Origin: Musa acuminata AAA Group
Taxonomy: Eukaryota > Streptophyta > Magnoliopsida > Zingiberales > Musaceae
NCBI RefSeq assembly: GCF_036884655.1
Contig: NC_088340.1
Coordinates: 2,681,001-2,745,000 of the forward strand
Direction: 5' to 3'
Length of the DNA: 64,000 nucleotides
In this document: positions 37,709 through 49,505 of the stretch, one piece after another
Position numbering within the stretch: position 1 is the first letter of the stretch
Layout of the letters: every line of letters begins with the position of its first letter
Position numbers and translations under genes: made by a program
The notes under the pieces: generated by a model
What the model was told of the DNA's origin: nothing
Seen by the model: the letters and a program-made list of their open reading frames with translations, nothing else
The model's database searches: none

Positions 37709-39085
37709 TTAGGACTGTTTGATGTAACTTAGAACCGAGAAAATAGTCTGGATTATGGTGAGAAGGAAGAGGAGAATGGCAGCGAAAACCGAGATGATCG
37801 CCCATGGACTGGTCAAGTAGTTGTGGTTCAGCGACGCCCAACGGCGGTTGCATTTGTTGTCGCAGTGCTTCGTCACGGCCTGCCCGAGGTCCGAGAGATA
37901 GCACCCCTGCAAGTCCATGATGACCTCCTTGCCGAGCTTGTTGAAGACATCGGCGACGTCTTCGTCGCTGCCCAGGCCGTTCTCGATGATCTTGTGCTGT
38001 CGGAGTAACGCCACGTCCATGGGCGTGTCGATGATGCGGTCCATGAACCAGGCGTACGTGGTGACGTAGATGCCCGCCCGGGGGTAGCACTGCTCCAACG
38101 CGATGAGGTTCCGGAGGAGGGAGTTGGTCTCGTCGTCCACCCACACCTGCGGTATCTCCATCTCGTTCCCGTGGAAACTGATGTCCAGGAAGCTCGCGGC
38201 CTCCTTCTTCACGAACTTTACCCTGGCCTCCCGGAGCTCTCTGGCGCACGGCATCGGGGTGTGTGAGGGCCGGCTATCCTTTCCAATCTTCTTTGCGATC
38301 ATGCTCTTCGGCGGCACAATGCAGGTGTGGAAAAGATGAAGAAGGTGGGGAGAATTCTTGATGTTATCGTCGGTGATTTTCTCGATGTTTATGGTCAGAG
38401 GAAAATTCCGGAAGAAGTAGTCCAGGGGTTCCTTCAGGGAAGCACCTGGGGAAGCCAGCTCCAGCAAACTCCGAAGGACGACGAGAGGAAGCTGGTTTTC
38501 GAGCATCATCACGTCATGTGCTAGTAATGGCAGAGCCCACCGCCATGCACTTATCATCGGATCCTGTTCGAACGTCGAACTCGCCTCTTGCCACTTCGGA
38601 CCCATTCGCATCCCCGCTTGCTGCTTCTCCTCCATCTGTACGAGCAACAACTCGACCACGAAGCAGCAGTCGAGCAGCATCATCTCCACGAATTTGCCGG
38701 GATCCATGCCCAGTTTCTCCGAGTACGCAGTGCGTGCTGCGAGCGCCAACATCTCGACCTCCTCGAGGTAGTCACACAAGTGTTTGTTGGGGTTCCGGTT
38801 CAGGAACTTCTTGAAGTAGCGCCATTTGAGGTCGTCCCAGGCTCCCAGGCGTTCGTTGTCAGCGTGGTAGGGGCCGAGGGAGACGATCTTTGGCTCGTAC
38901 GCCAAGCTATCGATCGCTCGAATGTTGTGTGGGACTCTGAAGATCGTCGCCTGCTCGGCGTGCCGGTCTTCCAACGATGTGGCTTCCAACTTCTTCCTCA
39001 TGGAGCTCACCGCCGCCTCGTCCACACGTATCACCACCTGCATTTCCGCAGCACTCGTCTCCCTCATGGCTCGATGGCACGGCAT
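37709..39085 (-). CDS. DUF247 (UPF0481) membrane-anchored protein
   Basis: DUF247 proteins are a large plant family of mostly unknown function; grass S- and Z-locus self-incompatibility genes include members. A single 458-residue exon. Family blocks: IFRVPHNIRAIDSLAYEPKI, VSLGPYHADNERLGAWDDLK, MLLDCCFVVELLL, ENQLPLVVLRSLLEL, the middle block with IPQVWVDDETNSLLRNLIAL, and a C-terminal hydrophobic helix (about 425-450, AIISVFAAILLFLLTIIQTI) that should anchor it. No frameshift or stop. Met residues at 7 and 15 are alternative starts. I have no basis for a specific function. Confidence 0.92.
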   Translation of the reverse strand: MPCHRAMRETSAAEMQVVIRVDEAAVSSMRKKLEATSLEDRHAEQATIFRVPHNIRAIDSLAYEPKIVSLGPYHADNERLGAWDDLKWRYFKKFLNRNPNKHLCDYLEEVEMLALAARTAYSEKLGMDPGKFVEMMLLDCCFVVELLLVQMEEKQQAGMRMGPKWQEASSTFEQDPMISAWRWALPLLAHDVMMLENQLPLVVLRSLLELASPGASLKEPLDYFFRNFPLTINIEKITDDNIKNSPHLLHLFHTCIVPPKSMIAKKIGKDSRPSHTPMPCARELREARVKFVKKEAASFLDISFHGNEMEIPQVWVDDETNSLLRNLIALEQCYPRAGIYVTTYAWFMDRIIDTPMDVALLRQHKIIENGLGSDEDVADVFNKLGKEVIMDLQGCYLSDLGQAVTKHCDNKCNRRWASLNHNYLTSPWAIISVFAAILLFLLTIIQTIFSVLSYIKQS

Positions 39086-39392
39086 GAAATCCGATGGTCA
39101 GATTTCTGGGAAACAATCAAACTTTTATTCGATGTATAGAACAAAGTAATCAATTGATCTTCCTAATTTGTCCTCGTGATCCACCCAGCTATGGTACATG
39201 CATCCACAGTCTACAAGAACAAACTAATGCTGGGAGAAACCAATGGATGTGAAACCTTTTACCTCGTTGTAGCACTGCTACGCGTAGGGTCAGATTTCTT
39301 CAAGCTAGGAGAGAAACAAGAACAAGAATGGGAAAGGCAAAAGCAGCAGAGGAAGAAGAATAGATTAATGGTGGGAAGAGCAGGGTCAAGGG

Positions 39393-39401
39393 CTTATATA
39401 G
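39393..39401 (-). promoter_or_regulatory. TATA box of the DUF247 gene
   Basis: The minus strand reads CTATATAAG, the plant consensus, about 308 bp upstream of the DUF247 ATG. The implied 5' leader would be about 275 bases. Confidence 0.5.
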
Positions 39402-42009
39402 ATCTAAAAAGTCCATTTGTGGACCGAGATGCCGCTTGACATTGTTCTTTGCTTGTGCTTTTCGTTTTTCTTTATTTTATGCTTGTTTGGACAGGAGAAG
39501 GAACGTCTGTACACGTCACACGTAAGGAGAAAGGGACAGATGGGCTCTGTTCCCACATGTATTATGATCGATTATAGCAATTAACTCCATCGATCAAGGA
39601 AACACCCATGATGATTGATATTCATAAAATATAAAAAAGAATGAAGAAGAAATATACTTTCTCTGAATATTCATTAAAAAGCTCTGTCCATTACTGAATT
39701 CTCTGAAGATAGATTCGCAAAACATTCAAATGAAAAAGTCCACTAAGTTTTGACAAAGCGTTACGCTCTAATCATCGCTCGATCCCACACGTCAATGATG
39801 ATGATCAGCATGAGACAAATTTCCTGATTGGGAAACTACAAAGAAACCGGGCCCACGTCCCAGTTCCGGAATAAATATTCGGCCGTACGTATCTCATCCG
39901 ACGACGTAGAATGGTCGAAACGTGACGCCGGACGGCCCTTCGGAGGTGGGGGGCCCTTTTTTCCCGACGGAAGGTTCTGATTTGATGCGGGCCGCCTTCC
40001 ACGGCCGAACCGACAAAGCGAAATCAGCGGATGCTCCCTCCGGGGCCCGCAGTTGCGAGCGAATGAGAAGGCGTGGTTCCCTCTTCGGTCCCTCCGCCGA
40101 GCCAATGATGAACGACAGAATGGCACTCGGTGAAATGGTGTCTCATTCGACGGGTAGCCGTGTCATTCGACGTCTCGCTTGTTGTCTTGTGTTGGATAAC
40201 GTGGCCACGTGGTTTAAATTCTCGACGCAAAGTTGCTATTATGAGCCGCAAGTTAGGAGTCGACTTGGACGTAAACACTCACGTGCAACTGCGTTAATTT
40301 ACCATTTAGACCCACCTAACCGTGGGCTACGAGTGGACCGATTCGTGCTCGATGAGGGCCTTAAAAGAGCACAATGTCTGCCTTGACGGTTAAGACGATA
40401 GCCCAAGTACAGACGAAACTAGAGAGGGGTATTACGGTCATTAGATACATAGCCTGGAAGAAGTCGTCACGGCACGCGACATGGCCTGCTTCGATGTTGC
40501 GTCGGTCCGCAGGGACCCGCCACTTACACCCTGCCTCCCGTTTTTACCCAAACGCCCCCAAAAGCGCAACAACAACAATGAATACAATAAATGAATGAAT
40601 CAAGAGACATACACTTTGAGTCGCCTTTTCGCAGGAGGGGAAGTCTTTCACCACCCATACCGCGTTACTCGTTCGGTTACTTCCCTTCTCACTGGAGATG
40701 TATTTGTGGGTCCGCGCCTTCGTCCATCTCTTCTTCGAACGACATGTCGGCTAGGAAACTGGGTAGTGACGGCAGCGAGTAGAAAAAGTATCTCTTTACA
40801 CGGGAACCCGTGGGCCCCGCCTCCGCTCATCTCCTCATCTTTTGCTTCTCCACCTTGCTTTTTCTTCTCTCCTATCTGTCTATCTTCGATTGCTACCGTG
40901 AGGGAATTCGATTTCGCATCACTCGTCTTCCGCTAGGGTTTGTCGTCCCTCCGTTTTTTGCGTGCCAAACCAAGAGGGAAAAAGAGGAAGTTTGGCTTCC
41001 TTTGATGAGATATCCATGAAGCGGTAACTACGTTTGTTTTCTTTTGGAGAAATCCTGCTGTTACTCGTTCGATCTTGCATCCTGTTTAGTCATGTCAGTA
41101 ACTGGATTCTTCGCTCTTTTTCCTTGGTTTCTGATGTGGATATCCTGCAACCTGTGTGAGTAGCGATTTCGAATCGAGCGACGGATAGTTTATCCTTGGT
41201 CTCGTCGTTTCCGAGAAAAAATATTTTTCTTAGATTTGTTGGAAGCCGAATTGGTTAAAGATAGTATCTTTTTAGGATTCTTAGCTTCCCAAAAGTTGCT
41301 TTGATAAGTGTAGATTCTTCTCGCGAGGCAGAGCGGCTGATTCTGGTGATGAAAAAGGTTTCGTAAGATACTTTTAAAATATCGGTTGTCAAGACTTATG
41401 ATGCTGCCGAAGTTGAATTGCTCGTCGGGGTCTGTTGCCTTTTCCGGTATATGTTTTTAGATGTTAGCTACAGGAGATTTTCTGCAATTGGCAGCTTCCA
41501 AGATCCGAAGTAGTTATTTTTAGAACATTCCCTCTTGTGAATTTTATAACTAAGGTTGTCAGGTTGAGTGAATCCATATATTTGTGAGATTATTAAGTGG
41601 AAATCTTCTGGAAGTACTATCAAAATGCTGATTAATATACATAAGCAATTGTGAGAGTTTGGGTATCGACCTTGTTGTTATCATGATTAAATAACTCTGG
41701 TTGACAGGTCTACTCATTTATAATAAAATCTACTGCTACTTGTGATTTACTTTATCTTTGCGACTTATGTTTTTGTGGTTTTACTAAATTTGATAAAATG
41801 CATTGCATTTGAAACTTGACCAAGTTTAAGCTTTTAATGTCCAGGAAAGTGGTTAGATTAGACTTTAAGGTCTTTTGGGACATATGCTGACATTGCCTGA
41901 ATTTTTCCAGAGTATGCTGACAACTTCGACGGTGAGGACATTTCTTGTAAAACCACAAGAACAGAAGCAGCATTTGATTTTGTTGTTTAGCTTCTGAGAG
42001 CGAGGAAGC
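39402..42009. other. Upstream region and probable 5' leader of the B-box gene
   Basis: About 2.6 kb. It contains a G-box (40205-40212), a GC-richer stretch (39900-40900), and then T-rich sequence (41040-41990) that looks like an intron. A possible donor, GCG|GTAACT near 41022, and an acceptor, TTTAG, just before CTTCTGAGAGCGAGGAAGC and the ATG, suggest a 5' UTR intron of about 1 kb. No separate gene is supported. Confidence 0.4.
40205..40212. promoter_or_regulatory. Palindromic G-box (CCACGTGG)
   Basis: A perfect CCACGTGG, the core bound by bZIP and bHLH/PIF factors. It lies between the divergent DUF247 and B-box genes, about 1.8 kb upstream of the B-box gene ATG but probably only several hundred bases from its transcription start. 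Role inferred. Confidence 0.35.
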
Positions 42010-42970
42010 ATGAGTCACCTTTGTGATTTCTGTGGGGAGCAAAGATCTATCGTCTACTGCAGATCTGATGCTGCTTCTTTGTGCTTGTCATGTGACCGCA
42101 ATGTTCATTCTGCAAATGCACTTTCTCAGCGTCACTCCCGCACTCTTTTGTGTGACAGATGCAGCGCACAACCTGCTGTTATAAGGTGCACTGAAGAAAG
42201 TGTTTCACTTTGCCAAAATTGTGATTGGAATGGGCATGCTGGGTCAGCAGTTTCTTCAGGGCATAAAAGAGAGACAATAAACTGCTACATAGGCTGCCCG
42301 TCGGCAGCAGAGTTTTCAAGAATTTGGTCATTTTTTCAGGAGCTTCCTCAGATAGCTGAGTCCGATTGTGAACAGGGCTTAGGTTTGATGACCATCAATG
42401 AGAGCAATGTTAGTAATTGTTGGGCTTCTCCAGAAAACAGTACTTTGGACGTATCTGGTGCGGGCAAAATGGAGGAACCGGAAGCTGTCGATAAGTCCAA
42501 TGCCTTGATTGGATCATCTTCAGGGTCTGCAATGTGTCCTATGCCCTGTACTGCAGATCTGACAGCTGGTGCAGTGGATTTAACTACACCTAAGGTGCAT
42601 TTAAGTTTTGAATTCACTTTATTTGTCTCTAAATTTTAGAACCCATTGATGTTTGCTGTCTTTTAAACAAAATCTTTTGTACTATATACAATTACCAAAT
42701 TCAACTCTACTATTCAAGTTACTTTTTTGCCTAACAAACTTGATACTAACAATTGACTACCATTTTATGTTCCAGCATCTTTTGTTGACAGCAAGGATGT
42801 GTAGTTACTTACATCATTGACTAGTCTGCAGGGTATATTAATATGTGTAGGTGTACCCTTCCTCCATTCCTCTGGAGCCATAAATTGCAGTCTACCAGAG
42901 TATCAGGTCTTATGACACTTTCACATAGTGAGCACTTCTATTGTTCTGCTTTTACACCCCTCTTCTCTCT

Positions 42971-43057
<87 letters not shown>

Positions 43058-46000
43058 GTCACTGGTACATGGATTATGCTCTTAAATGTTTAGCTTAATC
43101 CTGAGAATATGGTTCAATGTTTGGATGCTCTTAAGATTATGGTTCTTAATCTTGAGAATTATGTTTGGATGCTCTTCAATGTTTAGCTTCTTTCACACAT
43201 TTCAATTGGCAATAGTTTATCGACTCGTTTGCAGCTATCTTGTCCTGGGACCAAAGATTTTGAATTCTGCAAAGATGATATTTACGAAGATCTCAATGTG
43301 GATGATGTTGATTTGACATTTCAAAACTATGAAGAACTTTTTGGTGTATCTCATAACCAAACCGGGCACCTTTTTGATGATGATGAAATAGATATTTTTT
43401 TTGATACAAGGGCAACATATGCTGGCAATTCCAACTGCCAGGGTGAACTTGTTGGAGAGGTACAACTTGTGGCTTTCTCTTATTTTTGCAAATTTGGTTT
43501 TTTTTTCTTTTTTTGTATCGGCAACCACCAGTTTTATTGCTTTTTTTTCCCCTTCTATAAAATCAAACACTAGTTCACTATATTCATTTCTTCTCTGTCA
43601 GCTCCATTAGATGCAAGCTTAGATGTATGCATTACCTAATGTGTGTTCCAGTTCATTTTGTTATGATGCATAGAGTACTTCCTGCACCATTTACTATCTT
43701 CAATTTTTTGTCAAGGGGAAAAGGATGGTTTCATAAAGATTCTTCCATTCATTGGGGTAATGATTTCTGTAGTTATTATGACTTGCAAAGGTGTTGGATT
43801 TTAAGTGCTCATTTGTAGGGCAACAATGCTCTCAACTAGTTGCGAGTTAGCAAGAAACCCGAATTGCTTGTCAGAGATAAAAGTTAAAGTGGATGAATCA
43901 TAAACAGAAAAACTTGTTAATACCTGATATTTGAAAATTCAACTTGAAATCTGACGTGTCATACTTCATCTGAATACACTCGATATAATTCATTGGAGAT
44001 TTCATTTCATAATAGATTAACTCATTCAGGTCTTGTTGCTAACTGTCAAAGGAATACTGTTATGCTATGTCTGCTCTGCTTGCTTCCACCAATTTCCTTA
44101 ATTTAGTTTGGTTATTGTGTCTCACAAGCTGATATATCTCACAAGCTAATAATTAGGAGAGCAGAAATGCTTTGCCATCATATTTCTTAGCGAGGCCTGC
44201 AATTTCAAAGAGTCATCACCTTTCTTGTGTATTCATGAGAAAATGATTTTGTGAAGCACCAGATGAATCTCATGTTGAATTGAGAGACAGATGAGTGTTA
44301 TTTTGTGCATAGCTACTACCTTTATGTATGAAAAGGTTGATATATTCATGACCATAAGCAGCATCGTATTACAGAGTGACTAGATGCTTCTTTGGATGAC
44401 ATGATCTAAGTTTGGTTTGGATGATACTACTTAAACATTTCTGCTCTCCTAATCATTGGTTAAAGCTGGCGTTGCCAATCTGTAGCAGCTTATGTAATGA
44501 TCTTACTTGCCAATTTGTAACAACTTATGTAATGATCTTAAGTTATCTCGACAACAAGCTGTTACCCTAAGCTGTTGTCAGCAAGCTGCAGTTTACTCGC
44601 CCATGTGAATTTTCCAAGCTAAAGAGCACAGTGCACAGTCAAGCAGCTCGTTAATTTCATGTCTATTCATATGTCATCACAACATGCATATTTAAGGTGA
44701 TCAATCATTCACTTATACTGTCTCGACTGTCCTTAAAATCTTTCTCAGGCATCATCTGCGGGGCAGGTTAAGCCTATGCAGGCAACATGTAGCAATGCAG
44801 TCTCTGCTGATTCTGTGATGTCAAAACCAGTAAAAAATGCAGATTCAAGTCAGTTTTTTCCAGCACGTCAAGCTTGCTTTAGCCTATCCCTTTCCTTTTC
44901 TGGCTTGACTGGTGAAAGCAGTGCCGGGGACTATCAAGATTGTGGTGTTTCATCAGTGCTTCTTATGGGTGAGCCTCCAGTGTTCGAAGCTGGACTTGAA
45001 AATTCCTCGTTACCTAGAGGTAGCAGGGTTAGTGCTGTGATGCGTTACAAAGAAAAAAAGAAAGCACGCAAGTAAGTCTGAACTCTGACAATCTCAAATT
45101 GGATGTGCTATAATCTTCTGTGTTAATCACTGAAAAATATCACTGAGCACAATGTTCTTTAACTTCTGGATGGCTGGACTTGACATATATAGTGTGGAAT
45201 TTCAGTATTTGGAAGTTGCATCCTGCTCTAGAAGCCACATTTTAGTTTTGGAACTTTTCACTTCCAAAATCCCTGATTTCTTTTAGAGGAAAATTTCTCA
45301 TAAAAAATAATAACAGACATCGAATTAGTTTATGCATGTGTTTACTTATGTGGCACTTAGCTTTAGCTTATAGTGCTGTTAGTTCCACAATGAAGCATGT
45401 ATTTGCTTGTTTATCTTGTATGCAACTAAATGTGTGTTTAAACCATTGTCGATCACCCTTTTTAACCTCTGAAATAAATTAATAGGATGTAAATGGACAT
45501 CGTTGGCCAACTACAGGTGAGAATATGGCAGTTGATCGCATATGAGAATTATTTGTGATGTTCTTATATCTCTGATCTCTGTCAACCCCCTCGAGGTTTA
45601 CAGTTTTGGATATCGAATATAGTGATGAGAAAGAGTGTCTGAGTGGGATGAAAAAGAACAACGATAAAGAGCTTCTGAGTCAGATGTGAAAACAGTCATT
45701 CTCGATTTTATTTTTTTATTGTTCTTGTTCTTGTATATTGGTTAAATAGAAAATCAGAAGATCAATCACCTACCAGAGAAAAGGTAGTGAGGCCAAAGAT
45801 GCTCCTTGAGTTCGAAGTCAATTGTTAGGAATGATATTATAAAATAGGTGTGCAATATGAAATTAGACAACATACACAGAGCTTTTGTTACAAACTTGAC
45901 TCACTTGGAATTCTATTGATCTGTAGATCAGTAACACAAGCTATTTAGTCATGAATGCATGACAGTATGATAACTAACTAGATGTATTCTTAACATAAAA

Positions 46001-46323
46001 AATAATTATTGTATCTTGATGAAAATAATAAAGCTGTATGTGAATGATGCCATGTTTTACAGACAAATGGATCTAATTCAATTATAATTTTATTACAGAT
46101 AGTTGTTATAGAGTGATTGTGATTGCTCAATTAAAATATTCCATGGATATGTTCGACAAATTCTCAGAAACTTCTTTCTTGTATTTTGAACAGGTTTGAG
46201 AAAAAAATAAGGTATGCTTCTCGCAAGGCTATGGCTGATGTAAGAAGGCGGGTGAAGGGCCGGTTTGTCAAGGCTGGTGAAGCTTACGACTATGACCCAC
46301 TTGCACAGGCAAGAAGCTGTTGA
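42010..46323 (+). CDS. CONSTANS-like B-box (BBX) protein with two B-boxes and CCT domain, COL9/COL10 type
   Basis: A nuclear transcription regulator of the light/flowering BBX family. Coding exons: 42010-42594, 43235-43459, 44749-45071 and 46194-46323, all GT-AG; total 420 residues. B-box 1 (about 5-46: [20 protein letters not shown]) and B-box 2 (about 48-90: [20 protein letters not shown]) keep the Cys/His zinc ligands. After an acidic, Ser-rich middle comes the CCT domain (about 363-406: [20 protein letters not shown] then [20 protein letters not shown]), split by the last intron within an AAG Lys codon. The two adjacent B-boxes plus CCT and the four-exon structure fit the COL9-COL15 group rather than CO itself, but I cannot assign an orthologue. 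Intron 1 carries a long (CT)n(TA)n microsatellite. Confidence 0.93.
42973..43055. repeat. Compound (CT)n(TA)n microsatellite in BBX intron 1
   Basis: About 18 CT units followed directly by about 23 TA units, roughly 180 bp upstream of the exon 2 acceptor. Confidence 0.93.
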
Positions 46324-48696
46324 GAGCAACACATTATCATAGTATAATGTAAACATCAGTTGATAAATACTTGGGGAAAATGAAGACCGACATAGGTCAT
46401 CCTTCCCTTGCCATTAATATGTTTATCAGCCTATTTAAAGAAGTTAAAAGGGAGGAACAAGAAAGGCAGCATGATTGATGGCTGAAAATATGAGTTGCAA
46501 GTTCTCAGTCCTTGTTAATTTGCCAAGGAACATTCTGGCATTATGAGTTCTTGATCCCCACATGGCCCAACATCCTGATCCTGTAAATGTCAGTTTTCAT
46601 TTTGTTCAATAATGAATGGGATTGTATATATTCTATGATTGGGAAAAGAAGGCCAGCACATACTGGTTTATTCTGCCTTGAATGACCTGGTATCCATGCT
46701 CTTCCTGATCCTGATCCTGTAAACATTTTTTTCTGACTCCGTCCGAGGTCAGTTACCCTCGTATGGCATGCTACAGTGTCCCCCGGGGTTAGGTTTCTGA
46801 TTTGGACATTGGCTCCATTCGCCATATCTCGTCATGTTATATTTTGTATAGTGTGTTGTAACCGAAAAATAGCAATTTGTATCCATTCAAATGCAAAAGA
46901 AAATTTTATATGTATCAAGATTCTTGAAGAACCTTTATCTTTAGTTTCTTTTTATGTCATCGACAGTATAAACACAATAAACTTTGCACGTTGCTCATGT
47001 GTGTTTAAAGCAATTGCTGCAGCTGCCCAAGATTGGTTGTGCATCTTAAACACCTGAAGATGTGTTATGGTTTTCTTTGTCATGCTGTTGGTGATAGTTG
47101 TCTTCCAATATTGTCATCTTCAAATTTATTAGTGCCAGATAGAGAACATATCTGTGACTGAAAAGAGTTGAGCAACAAGCTCGACTCAAAGCATATGTGT
47201 GCAGCTTAGATTACTTCAGCTTTACCAATCTCAAGCTTGGGGGTCCATTCATCTGCTCATATACCAGCTTGGAAAAAATGTTTGTGTGCCAATTCACCTT
47301 GCTCTCATCACCACAGAGAATAAAATCCGACATTGACTGTGATGTTGCAGTATTAGTTGTGGTGAAAGAATAGCAGTACATTTTGGATCACAGACCCGAA
47401 TCATTCAGCTGGGTGTTTGTCATGGAAAATGTTCATCGCGTTTGACGTGATTTGGTCCTTTTGTGTGAAAGTTGGATGAGGTATCTATACAAAAAATATC
47501 AAGTTAGTCATATGGTTCAGTCCCATGTCGAAGAACATCATTTCATATGGTAAAACATCGTTCAAACATTTCATGTCGAAGAACACAGCATTCCAAACCA
47601 ATGGCCAAAAGAAAGTTTGGTTGTTGCCGACGAATGATGCAGCGCAAACAGAGCAAACTCCCCTCTCAAATGAAGCAGAACGCATTCACTCTTTAATGTT
47701 CTACCATGGATCCTATGAACCCTAAACCCCATAAAGGGTAACTGTTAACCTTCAAAGGTGCTGCCTTTATTCCTTCTCACCGACTGCCAACAGCTGCCGA
47801 CAGTTGAGGTGGCTCTTGACAGAGCCGTGTGGGTGGAAATCCTTCTCCTCTGCAATTTATGGATCTCACATAATGCCAGCTTCTATGATCCAAAATCTCT
47901 TTATGAAGATGTTGATGCCAATTACGGAGAATACTTTCTATCGTTTCTGCCATGAAGATTCTTTATGTTTACAGCATTTCACCCTTAGTCATGCATTGCA
48001 AAGTTGAACCACAGAGAAATCTGGGAGGATCACTGAGGACAAAAATGCTATTCTGTCTCTTTTTCCTGCATGTCCAAATGCAGATTGATAATAATATTTA
48101 TGGATCTCAAGATGAATGCAGGATGGGATATGAAGTCTATGCACAGGAGAAACCAATATTCCTATCATCTTTCTTTATGAATAATTAGTACTCAGGATGA
48201 TACGTAAAAAAAAAAGATTATTTTCGTGTCTCGAATCTTCACTATCCGTAACCTAAATATATGAAAATTAACCTCATAATGAGATGTTAAATGAGCCTTA
48301 TGTTGTGAAATATGTAGGTGAGACATCATAGTCTTGGAAATATAGCATTGGAGTTTAAGCCTTCTCAAGCATATCTTTAGCATTATCACCTTTTACTATA
48401 GTCATCTTGGTGTGTAATAATTGATCAATTGAGAGAACTTAGACCAATATGAGATTCCTTTGTCTCTACACAGCATTTGGAACATTTAACTGTATCTTAA
48501 GGATGTAAATATTGTACTAATAGAGTATATTATGAGCAATGCTCCATCTGGCTGGCAACTTAGGTCATGATTCAAGTCACCAAAGGTGGATGCCACCCAC
48601 ATCCTAAAGAGACCCAACACCCAAAATACTAACATTAAAAGAGAAGGGAAGATTAAAGTCACACTCATGAAAGCTACATTTAACTTACTTTTTCTC

Positions 48697-48765
<69 letters not shown>

Positions 48766-49505
48766 ATTCCAATACATGTCACAATGAACCATTACAAGCC
48801 ATTTGGAAGAATCAGACAACATGATTTTATACATTAAACATAAGCTTACTCTATCATCATCCAAGTTGATAAATGAAGTCACACAAAGTGCAATCTCCAC
48901 CAGCCCACTGACCTACAATTGATTCTCTCCATGCTTCCAGCTTACTCATCACACACAAGTAGCAGCCTCCACCAAACCTCCCTTTTCTGTCACTTAATTC
49001 CTCTCTTTTCTCTATAAGTTTAAATTATACATATTCATTATAGATTTTTTTTTTTTTTGTGTTTCTGAAATTCTCAGTAAAAATCTTTTTTTTTTATTAT
49101 CATTGATATGTGTTAAAAATTGAAGGAAATAGATATGTAAATTATTTATCTTCAGAGGGATGGATATGTTATTTGCAATGCAACAAGCCAATAGGGAAGC
49201 AATCACCACCCTCCATCTACTGCAGCGCGAGAGAAGCCTTAGATCTCAACCGTCCATTCGAGGAAATGAGGCCCCACTTGCGCCTAAAACTTGGGCACAG
49301 TCGTGCGACAGGGAACACCGACGCCACTTTTCCTTCGCCTCCAACCGTCTCCTATGTTTTCGTCGGCTCGATCAAATCCGGTGGGGGCTCTGAAAAGATC
49401 CGGTCTTTCTCACCTGCCGCTGCTCTTCCGGGGTTAATCTGCGGTTTTGTTGCCGAAAGATGAGATCTTCCGGGCTGGCCTGATGCGTTCTTGGCCTGCG
49501 TCGGA
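46324..49505. other. Intergenic: BBX 3' flank and transporter promoter
   Basis: 3.2 kb without a supported gene. The first several hundred bases are probably BBX 3' UTR and the last 200-300 the transporter 5' leader. Short open frames here (for example 47485-48188) have no recognisable similarity. A long CT repeat lies at 48701-48762. Confidence 0.5.
48701..48762. repeat. (CT)31 microsatellite
   Basis: 31 uninterrupted CT units, about 750 bp upstream of the nucleotide-sugar transporter start. Confidence 0.95.

Noticed and set aside
38588..39139. 183-codon plus-strand frame over the DUF247 gene
   Set aside because: Antisense shadow of a well-supported DUF247 coding sequence with an intact domain.
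40024..40936. Several open frames of 60-150 codons upstream of the B-box gene
   Set aside because: Higher GC lengthens random frames; none shows a known domain, and the region fits a promoter and leader.
48486..48900. Frames rich in RERERE or SLSLSL
   Set aside because: Direct translations of the (CT)31 microsatellite.
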